The notes beneath the pieces were generated by a model. It worked only from the letters and a program-made list of their open reading frames with translations. It ran no database searches and was not told the origin of the DNA. A program made the translations under genes and the position numbers. Shown here in pieces: positions 43,550 through 54,400 of a stretch of DNA of 64,000 nucleotides (its first letter is position 1; the number at the start of each line of letters is the position of its first letter). Source of the DNA: Amoebophrya sp. A120 (taxonomy: Eukaryota > Sar > Dinophyceae > Syndiniales > Amoebophryaceae); assembly GCA_905178155.1 (NCBI GenBank), contig CAJINV010000003.1, positions 1,669,557-1,733,556 of the forward strand, read 5' to 3'.

Positions 43550-46500
43550 TCACGTCAATTTTCGTCTTTTGGCGTCGTTTTCATTTTTTGGGACCACGTG
43601 GTCAAAAGCGTCATTTTCTCTCAATGCTCGTTCCCGAATGTCCGCGTCCTCAGCGAGTAGCGCAAGAACCTCCTCTTGACTGTCTCGGCGCATGGCGTTG
43701 TCGTGGAGAAATTGACCACACTCCTGCAGAATGTTCTTTTCCTCGTCCTCACTCGCAGACAGCTGGTTTTTGATATTTTGCCCCTCGTTGCCGCTCGCTG
43801 ACGAGGCAGATGAGGACGAGTTGGGCTTTGTTGCGTTCCCTGGAGGAAGGTTTCCGTTTGCGTTTGCGAGACCTCCACCACCAAGTGCAGGTGGTCGAGA
43901 GGCGGAGTTTTTTTTCTGTTGCTGACCATCAAGAGCAGGAGCAAAAGCAGCGGCGTCGGCGTTGCTGGACGAAATCAAGGCCTCCTCCAGCTCATCGCCT
44001 TGTTGTAGCGAATCCATATCGCGCTCGTCGTCCAAGATGCGAAGGTCATGATCCTGGTTAACTGTCTGTTGTTGTAGTCCGCCGTGGGAGGAACCGGAAC
44101 CACCGGCGTTGATTTGCTGCCGCTGTCCTCGAGGGATCGCGTCGAAGGTTTTCCCGATTGCTTCGTCGTCGAACCGAAAGAAGCGGTCGAGCCGGTCCAG
44201 GTGGTCGGAATCCAGGCGCCGGGTCGTCTTCACGTTGTCCACGCAGAGGCGTGAAATTTGCTGCTTGTGCACCTGGCGGTAGTACATCTGTTCCTCGACG
44301 GTTCCCGCAGCCAGCAAGCGGTACACGTCCACGTGCCGGCTCTGGCCGATGCGGAAGGCGCGGTTATGCATTGCAAATATGTCCGGGTCTGGAAGAGTGC
44401 CAGCCTTGTCATGCAGGTTTTCCATGATCCACGAGGTCTGTTATGTAGGACATAGCATGACAGATACTGTGAGAGTTGTATCATGTCCATCCTGCATGAC
44501 AGTCTGCCTCTCGATTAGGTCAAAAGTGGACAGCTTTTGCTAATCATGCAACACAGATTTTGACATGATTTAGATTTAGCATGACAAGTTGCTTTGTTCC
44601 AGACCCAGACATATTTGCATTCGATAGCGGTCCTGACACTGCAGGTCCATGCAGGGATTCCAGTCGGGATCGAAAATCACCACCTTGTTCGCCGCGGTGA
44701 GGTTCAACCCCACACCGCCCGCGCGCGTCGAGATCAGAAAAAGGAACAGCTGCGGGTTCGTGTTGAACTCCTGGCACAACCCCTGCCGCAGTTTCGCCGG
44801 CGTGGAACCATCGAGGCGGAGGTTGCGAAACCCGTGCGCCTTCACCGTGGTCTCGATGATGTCCAACAGCTTGGTGGACCGGGAGAAAACAAGCACTTTG
44901 TTCTCCTCCGTCACGTTCACCTGCCACAGTCGCAGAAGTTTCAGCAGCATCTGCAGCTTCCCACAGTTTTTCACCGACGCATTCCGCAGCAGACTGCCGG
45001 CACTGGATTGGTGTAGACTAATCCGCTTCTCCAGTTCTTGGGAGTCTGCAGCAGCACGGTCTCGGTCTGCTGCACTGGAAATCAAGTTCAAAGCGCGACG
45101 AGAAGCACCTTCTTGATGATGTTGGTCTAGGACCGAAATAACGCCAGTTGTAGTACTGCTCCGTCGTCCCTCTCTTCTCGCTTCCTTTTTTTCGTGTTTT
45201 TTTACCAGATCCTGAATTGTCGGCTCCAACTCGGTACCAGCGAAAACCACACTGCAGAGCTTCAGCTCAAATGCGCGGGCCTGTTGGTCTGCTTTGGACA
45301 GTGTTGAGGTTCGATTCGCAATTCCGTGAGGCGCAGCTGCAAGGACATTTGAAGTAGACCGTGAAAAAGAGCAGGCACCCCCGTGGGAGGCCGCATTTAT
45401 TTCGTCTTCGTGACCGATGTCGTACAGCTTGGTCTGTAGCAAGTCCAAATGGTTACTGATCTTCTGCAGCCACGACATCACGGCAAGCCAGTGGCACTTG
45501 TAGGGGTGTAGCCAGCTCTTGCAAGGCCGGTCTTCGGCTTTGCACTTATCGTGCATGTTCCGCCAAATCACACCCATGTTGCAATCGCACCTCTTTGGCC
45601 CCAGGTTGCACGCACACTTTTTGAAAGTCGTCTGCAGATCAGCATTTGGTGCCTCTTCCGCGATTATTTCGTCGGTTTTTTGCTGCTGTCCTTGTCGTGC
45701 GAGAACTTCTGACACTGTGACGCTTTTCCCACCAGCAAGGATGGAGAGGACGTCGCTGGACCGGAGCAGATTTTGGTAACACTGCTTCTGCAAGTCGCTC
45801 AGCGGACACGCTAGGATGCGGTCGCGCTTGCCCGGAAGGTTCAGGTTGGCCTCTGCCTTTGTGCGCCGCAGAATGTGCCGCTTCAAGATCACGTCCTGGA
45901 ATTCCTTGGCAGCTCGGTCCCGCGCAGCTAGCCGGAACACGTCGGTGGATTTCCGCAGCCCCTCCTGGATCGGCTGGGAGTACTTCGCGTCAAATTGTTC
46001 CTTCGTCCCGACTCCAGGCAGCTTGTGCGCGCCAACACAGCGCAACAACGCCCACACTTCGGTGACATTGTTCGCGACCAGCGTGCCCGTGAGTCCGAGT
46101 TTGCGACGGGACTTCAACTTGCTGATATTTAGGCTGGCCGTGGTGTTGGGGTTCTTGCACGTGTGCACCTCGTCGATAACCACCAAGCCCCAGAGCTCCT
46201 GCACGAGCTTGTAGAGGTCCAGGTTGCGCTCCAGGTCTTGACTGAACATCCCGAACGACACCAGCACCACCTGACACAGTCCCGCGTTGACGCGCTGCAG
46301 CACGCGGTCGCAGCTCCGGGGCTCCAGTTTTTCCACCTCGAGCTGCGTCCAGCGTTCCAACTCCTGTTTCCAGTTATCGAGCAAACTGGGCGGGGCGACA
46401 ATCAGGGTGGCGCGAAACCTGCGGTCGTTGCGCGTGTGGTACATGGCACCCAAAAGCGTCGCCACCTGGACAGTTTTCCCGAGCCCCATGTCATCACCCA

Positions 46501-47884
46501 GCAGGCTTCCGATCGGCGGTTCGGTGCCGACCAGGTTCGTCAGCAGCCACCGGACGCCGGTGCGCTGGTACGGTTTCAGAAAGCTGCCGATGTGCGGCGG
46601 CACGACGTACAACGACTGTGACGGTGCGTGTCGCACGATGATTGCGTTTTGTTGCGCTGTTGTGGTTGTCGCAGCTGTTTTAGACGAGGAAGACGACGCG
46701 GCTGGTATTGCAGGCAACAAAGGGTATCGGGTCGACCAAATCGACTTTTGAAGCTCATCGTGCAGGGTCGCACTTGCGGCAAACGATTCAACTGGTGTAA
46801 TTCCAGGAGTTTCCATTCGTTCCGAGTTGCCAGTTGCGGCCGGCGCAACATCGAGCAGCCCGGCAGAGGACGCCGACGCAGCTGCGTGGTGCGCACTTTC
46901 TTCAGCATTCGTGCCATGGGCGAGTTCCCTTGTGCCATCCGTTGGCTCGGGTACTGGTACTGAAGGAACAGCTGTCGCTGCTCTTGAATTCGATAGTCCA
47001 AGGGGGTCCGTGATCGTCGTTGTTGGATGATTCGGCTGCAAAGTGCGGTTAATGTCGGGCGGTGGTCGGAAAAAGTCTGCAGGTATGAGCGTGATGGAGT
47101 TTCCGGCTTGATATTTACGTTTGTTCAACTTGAACGGTAGCTGGCGACGGTTCACAGCGTCTCCGGCAGGCTCCAGTCTAAGTGCGGTGTCCGTGGTTTT
47201 CGCTGCAAAACGGGACGATTTCTGTTCCTCTCGAACTGGGTCAGACAATGCTGTGGATTTATTTTTTGCCGTGACAACTCTGGGCCTTCGCGGCTGCCCT
47301 TGCTGCAACAGGTTTGAGGAGAAGCTTCCTTCGTTGGAAAGATGCTGGCGCAAGCCTGGATCATTTGTCGCTGTCTTATTTCTGACCGCATTTGCTGGAA
47401 CCTGTTGGGGGGGAAGGTCATGGACACTATCGGTCGTGCCCACAGACATGATTTCTGTTGACCGTGCCAGCGCCAGTGCCCCATTTTTGCTGTAGTGGCC
47501 CGTTTCGCTAGAAGTGCCACGCGAAGCAAGCTGTGTTGCGAAATCTTGCGGGGGCCTCGCAGCTCCGTTTTCACCGCTCGCCGCGCCCGCGGTATTTGTT
47601 GGCGCTGTTCCTGAAGTCGTTCGGTGCTGTCCATCTGTCGCACCACTCGTTCTCGGTGCGAAGGCTTGCTCTTTTGATGTGTTTCCCCGTCCCTCGACGT
47701 CGTCAGCTCCCCGTCCCTCAACAGCACCTGTACCTGGCGTCCCTCTTCCTGGCTGCAAGTTAGGAACACCGACACTGCTATTGCTTTTTCCATGTGCTGG
47801 AGGACTACTCTCCTGCTCATTTCCGCTCTCCTCGTCGGTCGTGTCAAACAAGCCTGCGATGATGTCATGTGTGGCTTTAGACAT
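43550..47884 (-). CDS. ERCC6L2-like SNF2-family DNA-dependent ATPase
   Basis: Two exons (47884-44627, 44359-43550) are separated only by introner 11, giving 1355 aa. The N-terminal 400 residues are low in complexity and rich in Thr, Gly and Pro. From about residue 430 come FLKPYQRTGVRWLLTN, DDMGLGKTVQVATLLGA (Walker A), LIVAPPSLLDNWKQELERW, VVIDEVHTCKNP (Walker B), GLTGTLVANNVTEVWALLR, VLVFSRSTKLLDII, STRAGGVGLNLTAANKVVIF and, across the introner, DRAFRIGQSRHVDVYRLLA. The insertion after the LRRTK-like segment (PLSDLQKQCYQNLLRSSDVL followed by a Cys/His cluster) resembles ERCC6L2 more than CSB. ERCC6L2 acts in DNA repair. The second motif is DEVH, not the usual DEAH. The start ATG opens MSKATHDIIAGLFDTTDEE. 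Confidence 0.85.
44365..44626. mobile_element. Introner 11, family A, 262 bp, in helicase motif VI
   Basis: The ends are TATGCATTGCAAATATGTCC and TATCGAATGCAAATATGTCT. The duplication GCGGT is perfect (44360-44364, 44627-44631). It splits the conserved QDRAFRIGQ motif exactly, so correct excision can be judged from the family: removal of element plus 5 bp gives DRAFRIGQ. Confidence 0.96.
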
Positions 47885-48649
47885 TGAGTTGGTGGCCGCT
47901 TAAGGTCCATAATTGCGTGATGTGAATCAGGATGGATACAATCAAAGTCAGGAAATCTTCTCAGTTGTACTGAAAGGACAAAAAGTGGTGGGTATGAATT
48001 GTTCTAGCCGGAAAGACGACAAGTGTGAGAGTTGGGGGACGACAAATGAATCTGTCGTGTCTGAATAGTACTGCCGAGTGTTCCAAAAGTGATACATTTT
48101 TCATGGCTTGACTACTTGTATATAGGTGCTGAAATGTGATTGTGAAAGTCAGCCACTTTGAACTTTGACAGGCCCCCCTTGCTTGTTTGCGGGTGATTTC
48201 ATTGCAAATTAACTTTCTGTTGTCACTTGTCTGGCTGCATTGATTGTACGTTTCAAAAACTGCATCTCCGTTTAATTGCTATACACGAGGGCGGACACGG
48301 ACTCCTCACTCGCCGAGTCGGCCAACCGCCATATACGCGAAATGACCACACGTTGCTTTCCTATTTATTCCTATCGTCTATTTCCGGGTAACATAAAGCT
48401 TTGCATATCATTATTTGGCACAACAACCTCAACCGCCCTGCAGAAGGAGATTGATAGCAATCACGTACAGGCCGAAGTAGGCCTTTGCAAACAATCGACC
48501 AAATACATATCTATACAAGAGCGAACACATAAGCCACACACCGGCATTGGACCGGCACACTACACTATGTATTTATTACACTTCCTGCTTTTCTAGCCCG
48601 TAGTCGCTTCCTTGGCTGCTCAATCCACACCGAACAACCGTCGAGGCGA
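47885..48649. other. Intergenic, nothing recognised
   Basis: AT-rich DNA upstream of the SNF2 gene start. Only short ORFs are present. Confidence 0.5.
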
Positions 48650-50340
48650 CATACTATTACTAGTATAAAAAATAAATATAGTCGCGCGGCGGGAGCTGCA
48701 AGGCGAAAAGATACAGGCGCGGCGGGCCGCGCTCGGGCAGGCGGCCCTGCCAGGCTGAACGAGCTTGCGCGGCTCGCTGCTGCTGCGTGCAGAGGGCAAA
48801 ACCGGCCAAACCCATTAGAACCAGCCACCGGAACCGCTCCCGCGCGCGCGCGCGCGGGCGGCGCCAAAGGAAAGGCGCGCGGGGCCGCCGGGCGGTCGGG
48901 CGAACGCCACCCACGAGGCCCCGGGAGGCCGCAAACTAGCGCAGGCACGCAACCAAAGAAATACCAACCCGACCCCGGCCCCTCCCGGGGCCTATGCCCC
49001 GGCCTGATGTACCTCAGGCGCACGCATTGCGGGCGCCTTGCCATCTTTTACCTCACGACGCGCGCCAGGTCGCGGGCTGCGCCTGGTGGCGCTTCGGGCC
49101 CCGCGTGTCCAGGTCCTCAGCCGGACGCTTAGAACTGTGCCGCAACATCTTTGCTGGCCTAAGAAAGTCACACGGAGCCCGGGGCCCCCCACTTTTCTCA
49201 CTCTGCCACAGTCGCCCGGAAAGCGACCCCCACTTGCTACGTGTTCCGGAAGACAGTCCATCTCCCCACATCCGGCCGCCCCCGCGCCCAATGCGGCGCC
49301 CTGGCCTGTCTGTCCGTCGCTCGTTGATCCCTCGGGCGGCGTCCTGCATCGCTCTGCCCCACCCGGGACAGGAGAGGGCCGCGGAGCGCCTGAATGCGGA
49401 GCCGAGGGGGCGCGCAGGGTGCGGGGACAGCAATTCTCCAACCAACGCCGGGCGCTGTGGATCTTCGTGCGGGCGGCGTCCATAAGGGGGCCGCTCGGAC
49501 GGCCGGCCCCCCCGCGGCGTTTGTGGTGTTGCCCGGCCACTCTTTCTTATCTTTTACAAGCGGCGCCGCGCTTCCGGCCCGGTCGGGGCGCCCCTCCCCC
49601 AAATTGCCCCGCAGCGTCGCGCACCCGGCACACCACCCCCCGGGCCACGCCGGCAATTTCGGCGGCAAAGCGCGCGCCAGGGCGGTCGCCCGGTCGCCCT
49701 AGGTACGTAGGGGCGGCGCTGGCGGCGGGGAGGTGGCTGGGCCAACATAGAGCGGCCCGGACGTGCGCGACCGGGGTGCTACTGGATTCCGGAAGATTCT
49801 GCCGCACCCACGCACCTTCGCCGATGGCCTTGCTGGACACAATGGCCGCCCTGCACTGCTCCGTGCTCCAGTGTTGAGTCTTTGGCCTCCGCCATTATTT
49901 AACGCGGCCGCCAGTTCTTCGCGATGTTCTCCGCAGCCGCCGGGGGTGTTCGCCAATCGCGCGGATGCGCTTGACGGCGCAGCCTGTTCCTGTTGCCGGC
50001 CAAAGGCTACGGGGCGCGACGGCTTAAACGGGTAGACCTCTTCTTCTGTCGCGGCGCGCTGATTGCTGTCGTTTTTGCCAAGCACCGAGCCCCGCTCTGC
50101 CTCGTCTTCATTTGACAAAACCTGAAGGGGCAGCGGGGAATTTGTACCATTGCACGCGCGTGCGCCGGCAGGCCACGCAGCACACTGCTGGCGCGCAGGC
50201 GCATAGCTATTGGATTTGCACGCCCCAGCTTCCAGATCTGACGACGAACCGCCGAGGTCCACGTTGTAGAACACTACTCGCGCTCCTTCGAAATACACGC
50301 GTCGCAGGCCTGGCGATTCGCGATCATCGCTTTTGATTCA
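48650..50340. other. Second GC-rich island without a recognisable gene
   Basis: Composition is like the island at 21150-23250, including an alternating CGCGCGCGCGCGCG run near 48842. ORFs are open in several frames on both strands. The most protein-like is minus 49699-50298 (contains YFEGARVVFYNVDLGGSSSD and later DEAERGSVLGKNDSNQRA), which lacks an ATG. I could not align the two islands to each other by eye. Confidence 0.5.
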
Positions 50341-50734
50341 TCAGGAAAGTTGTCTTCGTATTCTCATCAAGGGTATTCTTCAATTTCCATATTGATACAT
50401 ACAGCAAACACATTGATAATTTGCCAAGTGTGCTGCTGTACGCTTTTTGAGTTGCACTGGGAGGTACAAAAAATTGAGGCAAAGGGAGCGTCCTGTCGAG
50501 ATGGCAAAGAGGACGACCATGTTTCGTCGATACTAGGGCGACACCAAGATAAGATTGCAAAATCGTTGAAGCCGTGTTCATTTTTTTGATATTGAAATTG
50601 ATTTTAAGTATTTCGTAGCTAATTTCGTTCCAATACGTAGTCAGTCGCAGTCGTTGTTGTAGCTCAAATCGGTCCTCTTTGATGAGGGACAATCCGAGAG
50701 CAGGTGGCTCAAGTTCTTGCATGTTCAAATTCAT
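50341..50734 (-). CDS. Doubtful small ORF
   Basis: ATG at 50734, stop within a few bases of 50324. The first 50 residues (MNLNMQELEPPALGLSLIKE, then DRFELQQRLRLTTYWNEISY) look like protein; the rest does not. No family is recognised. It may be one exon of an unfinished gene model or chance. Confidence 0.22.
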
Positions 50735-50864
50735 GGAAGTTGAAAAGAACTGGAGAAAGCCCTGATCCTGAGTAGGACAGCAAGGGTTGGGTTCTTCATT
50801 TCAGTATTCCCACAGCAAAAAATATAGTTTAGCGTTAGCCAGCTTGGTATATACGACGAGCGCA

Positions 50865-51394
50865 TTAGGCATACACTTCGAAAAATTCGATGTCCCCCTC
50901 CACGTCAACGTCGCGGTCGCCGTAGCAGGTAATGCGAAGCAGCAGGTTGGAAAAATAGTGGTGTTGTAGCAAAGTAGACGCATCAGACCACTATACTTAG
51001 TCTACCTTCGGCTACAGGACTGTCCTTGAAAACTTCCGCAACGATGAATGATCCGTCCAGTAAATATTCCAACCAGCGCTCGAGGAAAGCAGCAGCACCT
51101 GCGAAGCTTCTGTTCTTCTTGACAAGGTGAATGTGAAACAGTTTCCACATGATCTATCGAATCCCCCGAGGGCCCACCACTGTACCCGATGCAAAGGCGT
51201 GCGTGGTATCTCCACTCCGAAGCCCAGCTTTCCTTGCAAAAAAACCTGAATCTTGATCGTCGTGTTTTATTTCCGGCAAAGCCGCAGTCAAGTGCAAGTG
51301 GACAAGCACGCTGTCTTTTATTTGTTCTGCAGGATTTTTGTATTAATTGCCCGCCGGCGTCGACGACGTCGGGATCTGTTCGGACTGGGGACAA
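50865..51394 (-). pseudogene. Frameshifted gene remnant of unknown family
   Basis: Three consecutive minus-strand stretches have clear coding character but lie in frames that each differ by one base: about 51394-51150 (YSGGPSGDSIDHVE), 51150-51000 (LFHIHLVKKNRSFAGAAAFL, then WLEYLLDGSFIVAEVFKDS) and 50990-50865 (SDASTLLQHHYFSNLLLRIT, then GDRDVDVEGDIEFFEVYA and TAA). No plausible introns bridge them; the space between the second and third is about 15 nt. Two single-base shifts, real or sequencing errors, would explain the pattern. It lies just downstream of the acyltransferase stop at 51468 and could be a separate gene. No domain is recognised. Confidence 0.4.
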
Positions 51395-51467
51395 GAAACC
51401 CGAAGGGCTGCCTGGTGGTGCACCTATAATTCATCCCACCCCAGCGACGCGTCTACTTCGTTTCTCT

Positions 51468-54400
51468 TCAGCTGCGCCGGCCCAAGAGGAGTAAACGCAA
51501 GCAAGGCCCAGCGCGGTCGTCGAAACTCCAATGATGGGTGTAGTACTGGAGAGCAAGTACGTAGAGACTGAGGACGCAGACCAGCAGAAGGCAGCGATCG
51601 AACCACAGGTCATAGCCTTTGGCCAAGCTTACCAGCGCGCAGGTAGTGAGGATCAACATGCCGTAAGCGAAGGAGAACCACAGCTCAAGCACCACTAGGA
51701 AAAACACGATCCACCCGAGATAGAGTCGCAGTCGGCGTAAAAAGGAGCAGGGCGGTCGGGGGAGAAGCTGTTCGCTCTTTCGTCTTTCCGGCAAGAATGC
51801 CCCAGCGGGACCTGTCGCGCGTTTCATGGCAGCTCTCCGGCGGCGCTGCAAAAGGCCAGTGCTGACGCCATCCTGCTCGTCCTCATCCTCTGTGTCGCTG
51901 GTCACGACCTCCTCCGCGCCAGCATCTGTGCGCGTGGTGGCTGTTCTTGAGTTGGCGGCCTCGACTTCAAGCATCGCTGCCGCACTTTCCCGGTCGTGTC
52001 TCGGTTGTATATCATGATCCGTCCTCTGTGAGTTTTTTCCCATAGTTTCTGCGGGAAGTAGGTTGGTAGTTGTTCTGGCGCGGTCCTCTTCTTGGTGGTG
52101 CGACGACGAGGAAGATACCACCACTGGCGCTGCTGAAGCCATGATTTCGTCCGATGTCTTGATCATGGCGCCGCGTAGTTCCGGGGCAGCTCTGATTTTG
52201 AAGCCGCCGTTCGCATGTCCGTTGAGCATGTCCTCCTTGCGCTCGAAGGAAGCCATCAGGCAGGCCTCCACGAAATGCTCGCCCGCCAGATCGGGAACGC
52301 TTATCTTTTTCACAGGGTCCTCCTTTCGCTTGCTGGCTCTACTTTTCAGCCACGGCAGAAAAGAACCACGACTGCTGGCAGACGCAGAGGTCGCTTGTGA
52401 TGAATTGAGTGGTCGTAGGTACCCGCCCCGATGATCAATAAAAGGTCCGCGCCGCACAGGGGAAATGGGGATGGGCAGCCTGGTTTTATTTGCAGGGCTT
52501 TTCCCACCAGTTGGAGAGGACCGTCGGGCCGCGGGGCTGGAGGCATTTACAACTCCCGCCGGGCTGCCTGGTCGCGACAGAGGGCGTGAGAGCGGTTTCG
52601 CCGGGCTTTGGGTAATTCGGTGGTACTTCTCCATCATTTTGGTGCAGTGGTCGAGGTATGAATTGCAAAAGCATCGTACTAGTACAAAATGCATTACAAA
52701 TTTGCTCAGCATGACAAATGCGATTTGTAATGCTGTTCTACCTCAGGGAAAAGATTTGTCATGCATGACTGCAATTACTACGAGTACGAGACTTTTGCAC
52801 AGGATACGAGGCGCCGTTTCACGTAGAGGCGCTCGAATTTCTCGCTTTCGGTGGAAACGGTTTTCTATCAAATGTAAAAATGTCTGGGTCTGCAAGAATG
52901 CAACTTGTAATGCTGTCTGCGGATTCTGAAAATATCTGTGTTACATGAGCAGCAAGAGGAGTTAGTTCGTGGCACGCGGAGAGGGCATTTCTCATGCGTG
53001 ATTAGCATCAAGAAGCTCTCAAAAAATCTGTGATGCTAGCACCTGCATCACAGACCTCACGGGTCATATAAAATGTGCATGACAAGTCCTGACTCTTCCA
53101 GACCCAGACATTTTTGCATTTGATATTTTCTTGATGGGCACAAGACGCCAGCTGCTGTTCAAGTGGTCCGTGCCGCCAAACGCCTCCTCGACGTCTATCA
53201 AAATGAAAAATGCCCCCACCCTCGAACTTGGGAGCATTTGTATTGCAAACCTTTGCAAATGAAACATTCGCCCTCGTGCATTTATCAGCATCACAGATTT
53301 CCGATCGTGAATAGAAAAAAATTGTATTGCGCAGGATCCCAGCAAGAGCGGCGCCTGTCATGCACGCAATGCAAATTACGCCTAGACTCTGCATCAGAAA
53401 GATTCGTAGTCCTTTCATGCATGACAAAAAGTTTTCATTTGGAAACTTTGCATCACAAATTATTGCAACTTTGGGGGTGGGGGCATTTTTCATTGTAATA
53501 ACGTCGCTGCGCTTTTCATGGTCGTCGTCCTCTCCGTGGTTCGCACCGTTAGTATAGTCCGGATCCCGCGGGAACGGCCCGGAGTCGGAGCAGTTGTGCG
53601 ACGACGAGTTGTTGTTCTTACTGCCGTGGTCTACTGCAGGCCCGCCTTCTACAACTAGCGGGGACCGCTCTTCGACCTCGGGCGACGAGGGAGCGGCGGG
53701 ACTCCTAGAAGTGGAAGAAGAACTACTGCAAGAACTCCCGCCGCCAACAGTGGTTCCGGAGGCAGACAGAGATTTAGCACTACCTTCCTCAGCTAAAGCA
53801 GGAGCGTCAGTCGTGGTCGATTGTTGCGGTGATGAGCAAGAAGACACGACTACGTTTTGCACGTGATCGGCCGACAAGATCTCATTTTTGCTTTTCTTTC
53901 GTCCTGACGCGCTTATTGAGGTATTTTTACGACAACCAGAGAGACTTCTTCTTCTTGCCCCGCTTGGTGCAGCAGAGCACGACTCATGACGTTGTTCTGG
54001 CGCTTTTGCAGAAGCTGGAGCTGGTGCACACGATGCGGTGGAACTTGGCGCAACGCCAGACGCTGCAACTGCAGGCTTATTTTGTGATCCACCCTTTAGC
54101 TGCTGTTCAAGTTTGTTGCCGTGTGTGCTGGGCGGTTGCTGCAGAGAAGTACTAGTTGAAGATGGTGTTGACGATGTACACGATGACATCTTCACTTTTT
54201 TCACCCAATCTCTCTTCACCGCGACGTTCAGGTACTTGTTGTCGCCGTACGGCCCGGTTTGCGCCTCCAGGTCGGCTATCCTGGGCAAAAGTATCGTACT
54301 CGTCATGCAATCATGCATTGCAAATCTTTTTCTTGAGGTGAATCAGCATTACAAATTTCATTTCTCATGCTGAGGAAATTTGTAATGCATTCATACGAGT

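Noticed and set aside
49038-49877. Plus-strand ORF of 279 aa
   Set aside because: Same reason: GC-rich, Pro/Arg/Ala composition, open in several frames at once, opposite to all real genes.
50991-51005. A 15-nt GT...AG segment that might be a minimal intron
   Set aside because: Its removal does not bring the two neighbouring frames into phase, so a one-base shift is the simpler reading.
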